Shown in pieces: positions 16,528 through 23,257 of a stretch of DNA of 28,237 nt (positions within the stretch are counted from its first letter, which is position 1; each line of letters opens with the position of its first letter). The notes beneath the pieces are model-generated. The model saw only the letters and a list, made by a program, of their open reading frames with translations, ran no database searches and had not been told where the DNA came from. Origin of the DNA: JANRKG01 sp033763635 (GTDB lineage: Bacteria; Cyanobacteriota; Cyanobacteriia; GCF-001939115); NCBI GenBank assembly GCA_033763635.1, contig JANRKG010000451.1:1-28237 (forward strand), in the 5' to 3' direction. The position numbers and the translations under genes are program-made.

Positions 16528-18657
16528 ATGAATCAAAGTGTCCTGCCCTTGGGTTCTTTAGAGGGTACGATCGCCGATAACCCCCTGCTGATTGGTCGTG
16601 GCCTACCTCCGTTTGATGCCATTCGTCCTGAGCATGTAGTTCCTGCGATGACCCAAATGCTGAAGGAGTCTGAGGAACACCTCACCCAGTTGGAATCGAA
16701 TCTCGTTCCCACCTGGAAGGAGATGGTGGAGCCACTGGAGCGATTGGAAGAACGGGTGAGTTGGGCCTGGGGCATTGTGAATCATCTGGTAGGGGTGAAG
16801 AATGGCCCAGAACTCCGGGAGGCTCATGAAGCAGTCCAGCCCCAGGTTGTACAGTTTTACACACGACTGGGGCAGAGCAAGCCCCTCTATGAAGGCTTCA
16901 AAACCCTGAGCCAGAGCGCAGAATGGTCCCATTTGGAGTTGGCTCAACAACGCATCATTGAATCTGCGATTCGGGATGCAGAATTGTCGGGGGTCGGACT
17001 GGAAGGAAAGGCCAAAGAACGGTTCAATGCCATTCAAATGGAACTGGCAGAACTGTCTACCCAATTCTCGAATCATGTCTTGGATGCGACAAAAGCGTTT
17101 AGCCTCACCCTGACCCAACCCGAAGAGGTGGAAGGATTACCCCTTAGTTTATTGAGTTTGGCGGCCCAGGCAGCACGAGCCGTCGGAGAAGAAACCGCAA
17201 CTCCCGAAACGGGTCCCTGGCGCATTACCCTGGATTTTCCCAGTTATGGACCCTTTATGCAGTACAGTGCCCGGCGCGATTTGCGGGAAACTTTGTACCG
17301 AGCCTTTATTACTCGCGCGGCTCATGGGGAGATGGATAACCATCCTCTTATCGATCGCATCCTCACCCTCCGGCAGGAACAGGCCAACCTATTAGGTTTT
17401 GCCAACTATGCCGAGTTGAGTTTGGCGCGGAAGATGGCTCCAACGGTGGCAGCGGTGGAGCAGTTATTGGAAGAGTTGCGATCGGTCAGCTATGATGCCG
17501 CTGCGGAGGAACTGAAGCAACTCCAGATTTTTGCCGCTGCAAAGAATCCCGACTACACGAATGGTCTGAAGCATTGGGATACCGCTTTCTGGGCCGAGCG
17601 GCAGCGGGAAGAAAAGTTTTCCTTTAATGCGGAAGAACTGCGACCCTACTTCCCCCTCCCTCGTGTTCTGGAAGGTTTATTTTACCTGGCGAACCAGTTG
17701 TTTGGGGTAAAGATTCAGGCAGTGGATGGAGAGGCTCCCGTCTGGCATGAAGATGTCCGGTACTTCCAGATTGCCGATGAGTCGGGTGCACCGATCGCCT
17801 ACTTCTATCTCGATCCCTACAGCCGTCCCGCCGAAAAGCGCGGTGGTGCCTGGATGGATACTTGTATCAATCGCGCAAAATTAACTCAAGTCGATGGGGT
17901 ACGGCTACCCGTAGCATATTTGGTTTGTAACCAAACTCCTCCAGTCGATGGCAAACCCAGCTTGATGACCTTCCGGGAAGTGGAAACTTTGTTCCATGAG
18001 TTTGGGCATGGGCTTCAGCACATGCTGACCCAGGTGAATTACTCGGGTGCAGCGGGGATCAATAACATTGAATGGGATGCGGTGGAACTCCCCAGTCAGT
18101 TTATGGAGAACTGGTGCTATCACCGTCCCACTCTCATGGGCATGACTCGCCACTACGAAACGGGTGAACCGCTCCCCGAACATTACTATCAAAAACTGCT
18201 GGCCTCTCGGACCTATATGAGCGGAAGCGGGATGCTGCGGCAGGTTTACTTCAGTCTACTGGATCTGGAATTACACCATCGTTTCCAGGCTGATGGCTCC
18301 GAGACAGTGGAACAGATTCGCGATCGTATTGCCAGCAAAACCACCGTTCTTCGCCCCCTCCCGGAAGATGCGTTCCTGTGTGCCTTCGGTCATATCTTCG
18401 CAGGAGGGTATGCGGCTGGGTACTACAGCTACAAGTGGGCCGAGGTGTTGAGTGCCGATGCCTTCGCCGCTTTTGAAGAAGCGGGTCTGGATGATGAAGG
18501 GGCGATCGTCGCTACAGGTCGTCGGTTCCGAAATACGGTTCTAGCGCTTGGCGGCAGTCAGCCCCCAATGGAGGTGTTCAAGCAATTCCGAGGCCGGGAA
18601 CCCAGCACCACTCCCTTGCTGCGTCACAGTGGGTTAGCAGTTGCCGGAGTTGCCTAA
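16528..18657 (+). CDS. prlC: M3-family zinc oligopeptidase (oligopeptidase A type)
   Basis: Cytoplasmic metallopeptidase that breaks short peptides, including signal-peptide fragments. Of 709 residues, the zinc motif HEFGH is at 490-494 in VETLFHEFGHGLQHML, and the third ligand Glu is about 520 in WDAVELPSQFMENW; the C-terminal FAGGYAAGYYSYKWAEVLSADAF is a typical M3A signature. The N-terminus NPLLIGRGLPPFDAIRPEHVVPAM also fits E. coli OpdA. ATG start at 16528 without an obvious ribosome site. It lies behind the peptide-type binding protein in the same direction, suggesting joint work in peptide salvage. Confidence 0.93.
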   Translation: MNQSVLPLGSLEGTIADNPLLIGRGLPPFDAIRPEHVVPAMTQMLKESEEHLTQLESNLVPTWKEMVEPLERLEERVSWAWGIVNHLVGVKNGPELREAHEAVQPQVVQFYTRLGQSKPLYEGFKTLSQSAEWSHLELAQQRIIESAIRDAELSGVGLEGKAKERFNAIQMELAELSTQFSNHVLDATKAFSLTLTQPEEVEGLPLSLLSLAAQAARAVGEETATPETGPWRITLDFPSYGPFMQYSARRDLRETLYRAFITRAAHGEMDNHPLIDRILTLRQEQANLLGFANYAELSLARKMAPTVAAVEQLLEELRSVSYDAAAEELKQLQIFAAAKNPDYTNGLKHWDTAFWAERQREEKFSFNAEELRPYFPLPRVLEGLFYLANQLFGVKIQAVDGEAPVWHEDVRYFQIADESGAPIAYFYLDPYSRPAEKRGGAWMDTCINRAKLTQVDGVRLPVAYLVCNQTPPVDGKPSLMTFREVETLFHEFGHGLQHMLTQVNYSGAAGINNIEWDAVELPSQFMENWCYHRPTLMGMTRHYETGEPLPEHYYQKLLASRTYMSGSGMLRQVYFSLLDLELHHRFQADGSETVEQIRDRIASKTTVLRPLPEDAFLCAFGHIFAGGYAAGYYSYKWAEVLSADAFAAFEEAGLDDEGAIVATGRRFRNTVLALGGSQPPMEVFKQFRGREPSTTPLLRHSGLAVAGVA

Positions 18658-18674
18658 CGAGTGAGATGAGCCGC

Positions 18675-18726
18675 CGCAGATAGATTAGAACACTCAATCC
18701 ATCATCGATTGGCTAATCTATCTGCG
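18675..18726 (+). terminator. Stem-loop after the oligopeptidase gene
   Basis: CGCAGATAGATTAG (18675-18688) is exactly complementary to 18713-18726, a 14-bp stem around a 24-nt loop that holds an inner 5-bp pairing (CAATC/GATTG). It begins 18 bases after the stop codon. There is no T-run, so it may protect the 3' end of the RNA rather than end transcription by itself. Confidence 0.55.
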
Positions 18727-18816
18727 ATCGGTTCTATCAATTTGTTATGCGGTATCTCGCTGTTCATTGCAACCTTTTCAATGCTTTTTCGGTTCATGAT
18801 TACAATGTAGTTCAGA

Positions 18817-19155
18817 CTACAAACCTAACCAATCTCTCAAGGATTGCTCAAGCTGGTCAGCGTCATCCTTAACCAACTGACCAATCACTTTGATCACCAA
18901 ACTTTCATGCACCGTGTACACGCCTCTTTTGACTGCGGTTGCTACGTTCAATCCTGCTGCTGCCCACTCAGATAACACAAACTCCCCTGTCAGTAATGAA
19001 CCTGTTTTGCTTGTCAGAGGCGTAATGAGAATGTCTTGAGATGGATGTGATGTACTCACAACAACAGCAGGTCTTACCTTTGAACTCGATAAATCTGAGA
19101 AGGGATAGCGCACTAGAATAACGTCATGCTTGGAGTAGCTGGGTATACACATCAT
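18817..19155 (-). CDS. MazF/PemK-type toxin (mRNA interferase family)
   Basis: Toxin of a type II toxin-antitoxin pair; the family cuts RNA at short sequences. Starting at the Met at 19155 or 19152 (112 or 111 residues) the protein runs MCIPSYSKHDVILVRYPFSDL, then KVRPAVVVSTSH, ILITPLTSK and a final hydrophobic helix. The KxRPAVVV strand and the DVILVRYPFSD opening are typical of PemK/MazF proteins. The frame is open to 19182, but the family start and a GAGG just before the Met pair favour 19155/19152. It overlaps the end of the antitoxin gene by about 30 bases, as is usual for coupled pairs. Functional state is untested. Confidence 0.85.
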   Translation of the reverse strand: MMCIPSYSKHDVILVRYPFSDLSSSKVRPAVVVSTSHPSQDILITPLTSKTGSLLTGEFVLSEWAAAGLNVATAVKRGVYTVHESLVIKVIGQLVKDDADQLEQSLRDWLGL

Positions 19156-19327
19156 CCTCACTATTATCCCAAGCTGTATCAAGTGAGGTTTGGCTTGCTC
19201 TTAGCCAAAATTCAGTCTCATCGTCAGGTAAAACGGTTACCAGAACTCTTACCCCTTCCGGTAGTTCTGCTGACTCCATCAGCTCAATTTTTCCTTGCCG
19301 AACCGTAGCCCAAAGCGTTTTTAGCAT
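19124..19327 (-). CDS. Antitoxin partner of the MazF-like toxin
   Basis: A 67-residue acidic protein directly upstream of, and overlapping, the toxin gene. Residues 1-34 (MLKTLWATVRQGKIEL, then ELPEGVRVLVTVLP) form the short beta hairpin layout of AF2212/DUF104-like antitoxins; the rest (FWLRASQTSLDTAWDNSEDDVYTQLL) is acidic and probably wraps the toxin. It is the first gene of the operon, which favours excess antitoxin. A palindrome at 19335-19348, eight bases before the start codon, is a natural candidate for autoregulation. Confidence 0.8.
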   Translation of the reverse strand: MLKTLWATVRQGKIELMESAELPEGVRVLVTVLPDDETEFWLRASQTSLDTAWDNSEDDVYTQLLQA

Positions 19328-19334
19328 ATCTGTT

Positions 19335-19348
19335 GCATAAGACTATGC
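19335..19348 (-). promoter_or_regulatory. Palindrome before the toxin-antitoxin operon (possible operator)
   Basis: GCATA-AGAC-TATGC has perfect 5-nt arms and lies 8 bases before the antitoxin start. A TAAAAT on the minus strand (19353-19358) could be the -10. Toxin-antitoxin operons are usually repressed by their own complex at such palindromes; this assignment is inference from position. Confidence 0.35.
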
Positions 19349-19358
19349 CTTGATTTTA

Positions 19359-19390
19359 TGCCGTAATTCCTATTTGCCGTAATTCCTGTT
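19359..19390. repeat. Two tandem copies of a 16-nt unit
   Basis: TGCCGTAATTCCTATT (19359-19374) is followed at once by TGCCGTAATTCCTGTT (19375-19390); 15 of 16 bases agree. It lies upstream of the toxin-antitoxin promoter area, so it could be a double binding site or a simple duplication. Confidence 0.7.
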
Positions 19391-19445
19391 TTTTTGTGCG
19401 ATCACCTAACTGCTATCTCCAAGGAAAGATAGGCAGAAAGCATAG

Positions 19446-19616
19446 TCTCTGACACTAAAAGATGGCCTTGCTGTAACATCTCCACCAAAATATGGAGCAG
19501 CTCAACGGGCGTGTCAAGCAGGTTTCACTCCAGGTAATATCGAGTTTTTGAGCAGATTAGAAATGTTTCGCTATCATGAACCCTGTGCGACTTGCGATCG
19601 TCCCTGGGAATCCTAA
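19446..19616 (+). pseudogene. Open stretch without a start, possible gene remnant
   Basis: After a TAG at 19443 the frame is open for 56 codons to a TAA at 19614. The translation looks protein-like: it includes SPPKYGAAQRACQAGFTPGN and ends EMFRYHEPCATCDRPWES with a CxxC pair. There is no suitable start codon near its beginning (first TTG 19548, first ATG 19563) and no ribosome site. It could be the tail of a gene lost from this spot, perhaps tied to the neighbouring toxin-antitoxin pair, or chance. I do not recognise the family. The rest of the 325-base gap (19328-19652) holds only the palindrome and tandem repeat listed separately. Confidence 0.3.
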
Positions 19617-19652
19617 ACGGTAAATGAATGTATTAAAGCGCGGTATTCAAAG

Positions 19653-20006
19653 ATGGATCAATCCATGTTGTTTTCCTGGCTACTCGTCATTGCATCCGGC
19701 GTAAGTGGCTGTTTAGGAAATGTTTTTTTGAAAAAATCTCGGTTAGTTGCCACTGATCCGGGCTTTTTCACAACTTTTATTTCTCCCTGGTTCATCGTCG
19801 GGCTGGTCTTTTTAGCTGCGAACTTACTCCTCTTTACCAAAGCACTCGATAAACTACCCCTCTCTGCTGCGGTTCCCGTTTCCTCTGGAGTCGTGTTTGT
19901 CTCTGTCGCCTTTCTGTCGAATCTGTTCCTGGGGGAAAGCCTGACAACGAATCAGTGGATTGCCTCCAGCTTGATTGTGGCTGGGGTTGTCATCATGTCC
20001 CGTTGA
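19653..20006 (+). CDS. Small four-helix membrane protein of the SMR/EamA (EmrE-like) superfamily
   Basis: A 117-residue inner-membrane protein with four hydrophobic segments (about 6-25, 42-62, 68-92, 97-115). The first helix with GNVFLKKS, the second/third with LLFTKALDKLPLSAAVPVSSGVVFVSVAFLSNLFLGESLT and the last with IASSLIVAGVVIMSR fit the small multidrug resistance/DMT fold. Aligned by eye to EmrE, the essential Glu14 position is occupied by Gly19 here, and the helix has no other acid, so proton-coupled drug export as in EmrE is unlikely. It may act like ArnE/ArnF-type or other non-drug members. ATG at 19653, weak ribosome site. Convergent with the dehydrogenase gene, 28 bases apart. Confidence 0.8.
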   Translation: MDQSMLFSWLLVIASGVSGCLGNVFLKKSRLVATDPGFFTTFISPWFIVGLVFLAANLLLFTKALDKLPLSAAVPVSSGVVFVSVAFLSNLFLGESLTTNQWIASSLIVAGVVIMSR

Positions 20007-20034
20007 AACGTTGAGCGTGTTCTCTTCAATGGCT

Positions 20035-20802
20035 CTACCAGGGCAAACGGGTGCCATCCCAGGAAAAAAATTGCCCACTATCACCCGGTTCAAGCTTTTC
20101 GATCACGGTTAGGAGTTGGGAAACCGTTCTTTCCACAGAGAATAGCTTTTCCGGGGAAACGTTGCGCTGGAAGGGTTTGGACAAGCGGGTATCCGTTGTA
20201 CCGGGATGGAGCAGCACGACGATCGTTCGGGGACTTTTGCGGGTGTACTCGATCGCCACTGTTCGCATGAACATATTTAGGGCCGCTTTGGAAGCCCGAT
20301 AGCCGTACCATCCCCCCAATTCGTTGTCACCAATGCTCCCCACTTTGGCAGAAATACTGGCGAAGACACTGGGTTCAGCATGTTTGAGTAAGGGCACGAG
20401 ATGTTTTGCCAGTAAGACGGCTCCGATGCTGTTGACCTGAAAGTAATGCAGAAGATGATCGGCCTGAATTTGCTGGAGACCTTTTTCGGGTTGCATCGTG
20501 TCATCGTGCAAGACCCCGACGCAGTAAAGAACGAGGTGGAGTTGACTCACCTGAGATTGGATTTGGCTAACTGCCGATGCGATCTGGGTTTCGTCTGTGA
20601 TGTCCATTGAGAGGATTTGCAAGCGATCGGGAAACTGCTCGACCAAACCCTTCAGTTCGGGATTGGCTTCTCCTCGATAGGTGGCATAGACACGCCGGAC
20701 GAAGCTTTCCCGTAACAACTGTTGCACAAATCCCAATCCAATCCCCTGATTCACTCCGACGATCAGGACGTTGGCGGATTCTACTGCTGCCAAAATACCC
20801 AT
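20035..20802 (-). CDS. Short-chain dehydrogenase/reductase (SDR), substrate unknown
   Basis: NAD(P)-dependent oxidoreductase. From the Met at 20802 (255 residues) it starts MGILAAVESANVLIVGVNQGIGLGFV with the cofactor loop GxxxGIG, has MDITDETQI (acid after the second strand), the catalytic serine in FASISAKVGSIGDN and the YGYRASK catalytic Tyr-Lys pair, then LLHPGTTDTRLSKPF. The layout resembles the C-factor (CsgA)-like SDR group. The frame is open to 20844, but AGGAAAGGTGGA just before 20802 supports the shorter form. A palindrome at 20863-20878 may control it. Confidence 0.9.
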   Translation of the reverse strand: MGILAAVESANVLIVGVNQGIGLGFVQQLLRESFVRRVYATYRGEANPELKGLVEQFPDRLQILSMDITDETQIASAVSQIQSQVSQLHLVLYCVGVLHDDTMQPEKGLQQIQADHLLHYFQVNSIGAVLLAKHLVPLLKHAEPSVFASISAKVGSIGDNELGGWYGYRASKAALNMFMRTVAIEYTRKSPRTIVVLLHPGTTDTRLSKPFQRNVSPEKLFSVERTVSQLLTVIEKLEPGDSGQFFSWDGTRLPW

Positions 20803-20862
20803 TCCACCTTTCCTGACTTTTGTTGAAACGCCCAGACGCGACAAAGCGCATCTCTAGAAAAC

Positions 20863-20878
20863 GTTACATTTTTGTAAC
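20863..20878 (-). promoter_or_regulatory. Palindrome upstream of the SDR gene (possible operator)
   Basis: GTTACA-TTTT-TGTAAC, perfect 6-nt arms, 61 bases before the SDR start at 20802. Its symmetry suggests a dimeric repressor site; I cannot name the regulator. Confidence 0.35.
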
Positions 20879-20988
20879 AGAAATTAGTGGTGAGAGGGGT
20901 CACAGATTCTACGGATTTGATTCACCAGTTCTTGACGAAACAATCATAAAAACTCAGCAAAAATACGGAAGGTGCAGACTGATTTTCC

Positions 20989-21096
20989 GCTGGTTTCGGC
21001 CTCGCTCAACCAGCAATCGTGCCCTGAGCAAATCAAAGGTGTGCCCTGAGCGTAGTCGAAGGGCAACCCATCAGTAACTTCTTTTCAAAAAATTGC
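20989..21096. repeat. Dispersed repeat element, copy 1
   Basis: Shares with 25045-25129 the start GCTGGTTTC, the core GTGCCCTGAGSGTAGTCGAA, then GGCAACC, ATCAG, AACT and CTTTTCAAAAA. The core is a REP-like partial palindrome (TGCCCT and AGGGCA around 12 nt). This copy also has a 7-bp stem (20989-20995 with 21008-21014) and a duplicated GTGCCCTGAGC. It ends exactly at the stop codon of the acyltransferase gene on the minus strand. Confidence 0.7.
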
Positions 21097-22101
21097 CTAA
21101 GCGGATTGAATCAACCGATCGATCGTCGCCTGTAGTTCCGATCGCAATCCCTGAGCCTTTTGATAAAGAACCCGTCGGGGTTGCGTTGTCTCAAGTTGTT
21201 TGGTTTGAGACGAGTGCAGAAGGGGTTGGACATAGTATCGCAGGTGAGTTCGATTGGCCCAAACTCCCATTGAGGGAAACAACAGGAAAAGCAAAATCAG
21301 GGGAGAAATGGGAAACATGGGCAACCCCGTTCGACGGGCTAACCATTGAATATTCCAGGTCCAGGGATGGAGGGTTTCACTGCCAATGCAAAGGATGGGC
21401 AGGATGGGATGATGATAGCGATCGCTCAACGTGAGAAAACTGGGGTCAAAAGTGGCAAGTTGATAGCGATGGACCCAACCTTTCGCCAAGCCTCGCCATC
21501 CTTCGGGGGCATACAGTAGGGCGGTTCCCGGTTTCAGGCCAGCGATCGTCTTTTCAAACTGGGTCCGGTCTGCCGGAATACCTCCCAACAATTCGGACCA
21601 ACCGGGAGGCAGCCACCAGCGCATCCAGGGATGGTTGAAAAAGATGGGATGGGCCAGGGGTTGAGTGATCCAGCCCGCTTTTCCCAATAACCAGGCGAGT
21701 CCTAAGAAATCCCAGGGAAAGCACATTCCTGCATGGTTCAGGATCACTATCAGGGGCGTGCGATCGATGGGCAGATTTTCGGTCTGGATTAGCTCGGCTC
21801 GGAAGTAATGTTGGAGGATGGGTGTGAGAATTTCTTCTCGAAAAGCTTGCTGGTACTCAGAGTCCATCTTTACGGCAACGGATGGGTAGGGCGATCGACC
21901 GCCCAATCGCAGCCAGCGCAACAACAACGCTAGATAAAAGCCCAGAGGAATCAAAAACAACAGGTATTCAATCCAGTTCCAGCCATCCGGGTCTTCGTGG
22001 TAATGCTGCCAGTGGCGGTTAAATAAAATCAACCAACCCGGTGGATATCTCAGACAGAAGCAATCGAACCTGTTGAATGGATAGGGAGAGGGGGATACCA
22101 T
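21097..22101 (-). CDS. PlsC-like (lysophospholipid/glycerol) acyltransferase family protein
   Basis: Probable membrane-associated acyltransferase that moves an acyl group to a glycerolipid or similar acceptor. The 334-residue protein has a hydrophobic segment at about 44-62, the acceptor-site motif ILNHAGMCFPWDFLG (N122, H123, D131), LGGIPADRTQFEKTI and the second motif ALLYAPEGWRG (P199-G201), then another hydrophobic segment near 260-280. The His-Asp spacing is Hx7D, longer than the usual Hx4D. ATG at 22101, weak ribosome site. The 21040-21096 repeat adjoins its stop codon. Substrate is unknown. Confidence 0.8.
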   Translation of the reverse strand: MVSPSPYPFNRFDCFCLRYPPGWLILFNRHWQHYHEDPDGWNWIEYLLFLIPLGFYLALLLRWLRLGGRSPYPSVAVKMDSEYQQAFREEILTPILQHYFRAELIQTENLPIDRTPLIVILNHAGMCFPWDFLGLAWLLGKAGWITQPLAHPIFFNHPWMRWWLPPGWSELLGGIPADRTQFEKTIAGLKPGTALLYAPEGWRGLAKGWVHRYQLATFDPSFLTLSDRYHHPILPILCIGSETLHPWTWNIQWLARRTGLPMFPISPLILLFLLFPSMGVWANRTHLRYYVQPLLHSSQTKQLETTQPRRVLYQKAQGLRSELQATIDRLIQSA

Positions 22102-22235
22102 TGCGATCGTTTACCACGTACCTTCCCTACCTTATATCAACAAAATTTATGCGTCGTCCTGGTGGAGACCTGGGATATCGTGTTTCTACCTCTCAGGATT
22201 ATAGTGACCTCATCCAATGCAACGTTGCCCCAATG

Positions 22236-23075
22236 CTACTCGTGAGTAGAGGCATCAGGCATCACGGTTCCGGTCAGGTCTGCATTCCGGAGATTCGCCC
22301 GATCTATCCGGGCATTCAACATCACAGCCCCTGCTAAATTTGCATCACTCAGATTTGCCCAGCTAAAGTTGGTGCGGTAGAGAGTCGCTCGATGCAGGTT
22401 GGCTCCCCGTAAGGTTGCCCAACTGAGATTCGCACTTCGCAAGCTAGCTCCCGTAAGATTGGCATCAATTAAGTTCGCTCCACTTAACCGAACCTTATTC
22501 ATCATGGCCTCTCGGAGATTGGCGGACTCCAGGTTGGCCCCATTCAAAACAGCCTCAGTCAGATTGGCTCCTTCTAAAATGACCCCATTAAGAATGCCAT
22601 TCGTCAGGTTGGCCCGTTCTAAGTTGGCTCCTATTAGAATGGCCCCTGTGAAATTAGCTCGACTGAGGGCCGCTTCCACAAACTTCGCCTTACTGAGATT
22701 TGATCCCCGCAGGTCAGCCTCGCCCATGATGGCCTCTGTCAAATCTGCGCCCGTCATGATGGAGTCACTGAGATGCACTCCCCGCAAATTTGCCCCTTTC
22801 AAAATAATTTCCCGCAGGTCAGACCCTTTCAAGTTGACCCCAATTAAATTGGCTTCACTCAGATCGGCTCCGTAAAGATTCAGTTCCAGCAGGTTTGCTT
22901 CCCGCAAATTCGCGCCATGCAAAGTCGCCCCTCGCAGGTTGGCTCCATGCAGGTTGGCTCCTCGCAAATTGATTTCCTTCAGATCTGCCCCGCTTAAATC
23001 CGCCCCAATGAGATTGACTGTCCGAAAATCTCGTTTCCCTGTTGCATATTCTCTTAAGAGTTCATCCGCTTCCAT
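22236..23075 (-). CDS. Pentapeptide-repeat protein
   Basis: Protein made almost wholly of A(D/N)LXX pentapeptides, which fold into a right-handed square beta-helix; cyanobacteria carry many, mostly without known function. From the Met at 23075 (279 residues) a short helical head MEADELLREYATGKRDFRTV precedes roughly 45-50 repeats (for example GADLSGADLKEINLRGANL) to the C-terminus. The frame is open to a GTG at 23114, but MEAxELLxxYAxGxRDF is the common family start and AAGG precedes it. No signal peptide or membrane segment. Shares a 180-base upstream region with ilvD. Confidence 0.93.
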   Translation of the reverse strand: MEADELLREYATGKRDFRTVNLIGADLSGADLKEINLRGANLHGANLRGATLHGANLREANLLELNLYGADLSEANLIGVNLKGSDLREIILKGANLRGVHLSDSIMTGADLTEAIMGEADLRGSNLSKAKFVEAALSRANFTGAILIGANLERANLTNGILNGVILEGANLTEAVLNGANLESANLREAMMNKVRLSGANLIDANLTGASLRSANLSWATLRGANLHRATLYRTNFSWANLSDANLAGAVMLNARIDRANLRNADLTGTVMPDASTHE

Positions 23076-23177
23076 GAACCTTGTCATCCGTTCTGTACTG
23101 ATCCCGTTCTGCACTGTTTGTTTTTTAACACAGTATGTTCAAAAACAAATTTAAATAACTGGTAAAACCCCTCCCAC

Positions 23178-23190
23178 ATTTTGTCAAAAT
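23178..23190. promoter_or_regulatory. Palindrome between the pentapeptide gene and ilvD
   Basis: ATTTTG-T-CAAAAT, a perfect 13-nt palindrome, 68 bases before ilvD in the divergent region. AT-rich palindromes of this size can be operators but also occur by chance. Confidence 0.2.
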
Positions 23191-23257
23191 CAATGGTAGT
23201 CTCATAGATTGTCTCACTGCATTAATTACTGCTAGTTTCAAAGGATAGGGCACGGGG

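Noticed and set aside
22399..22875. 158-codon plus-strand frame rich in A, P, L, R and K repeats
   Set aside because: It is the mirror image of the pentapeptide repeats on the other strand; the periodic pattern comes from that gene.
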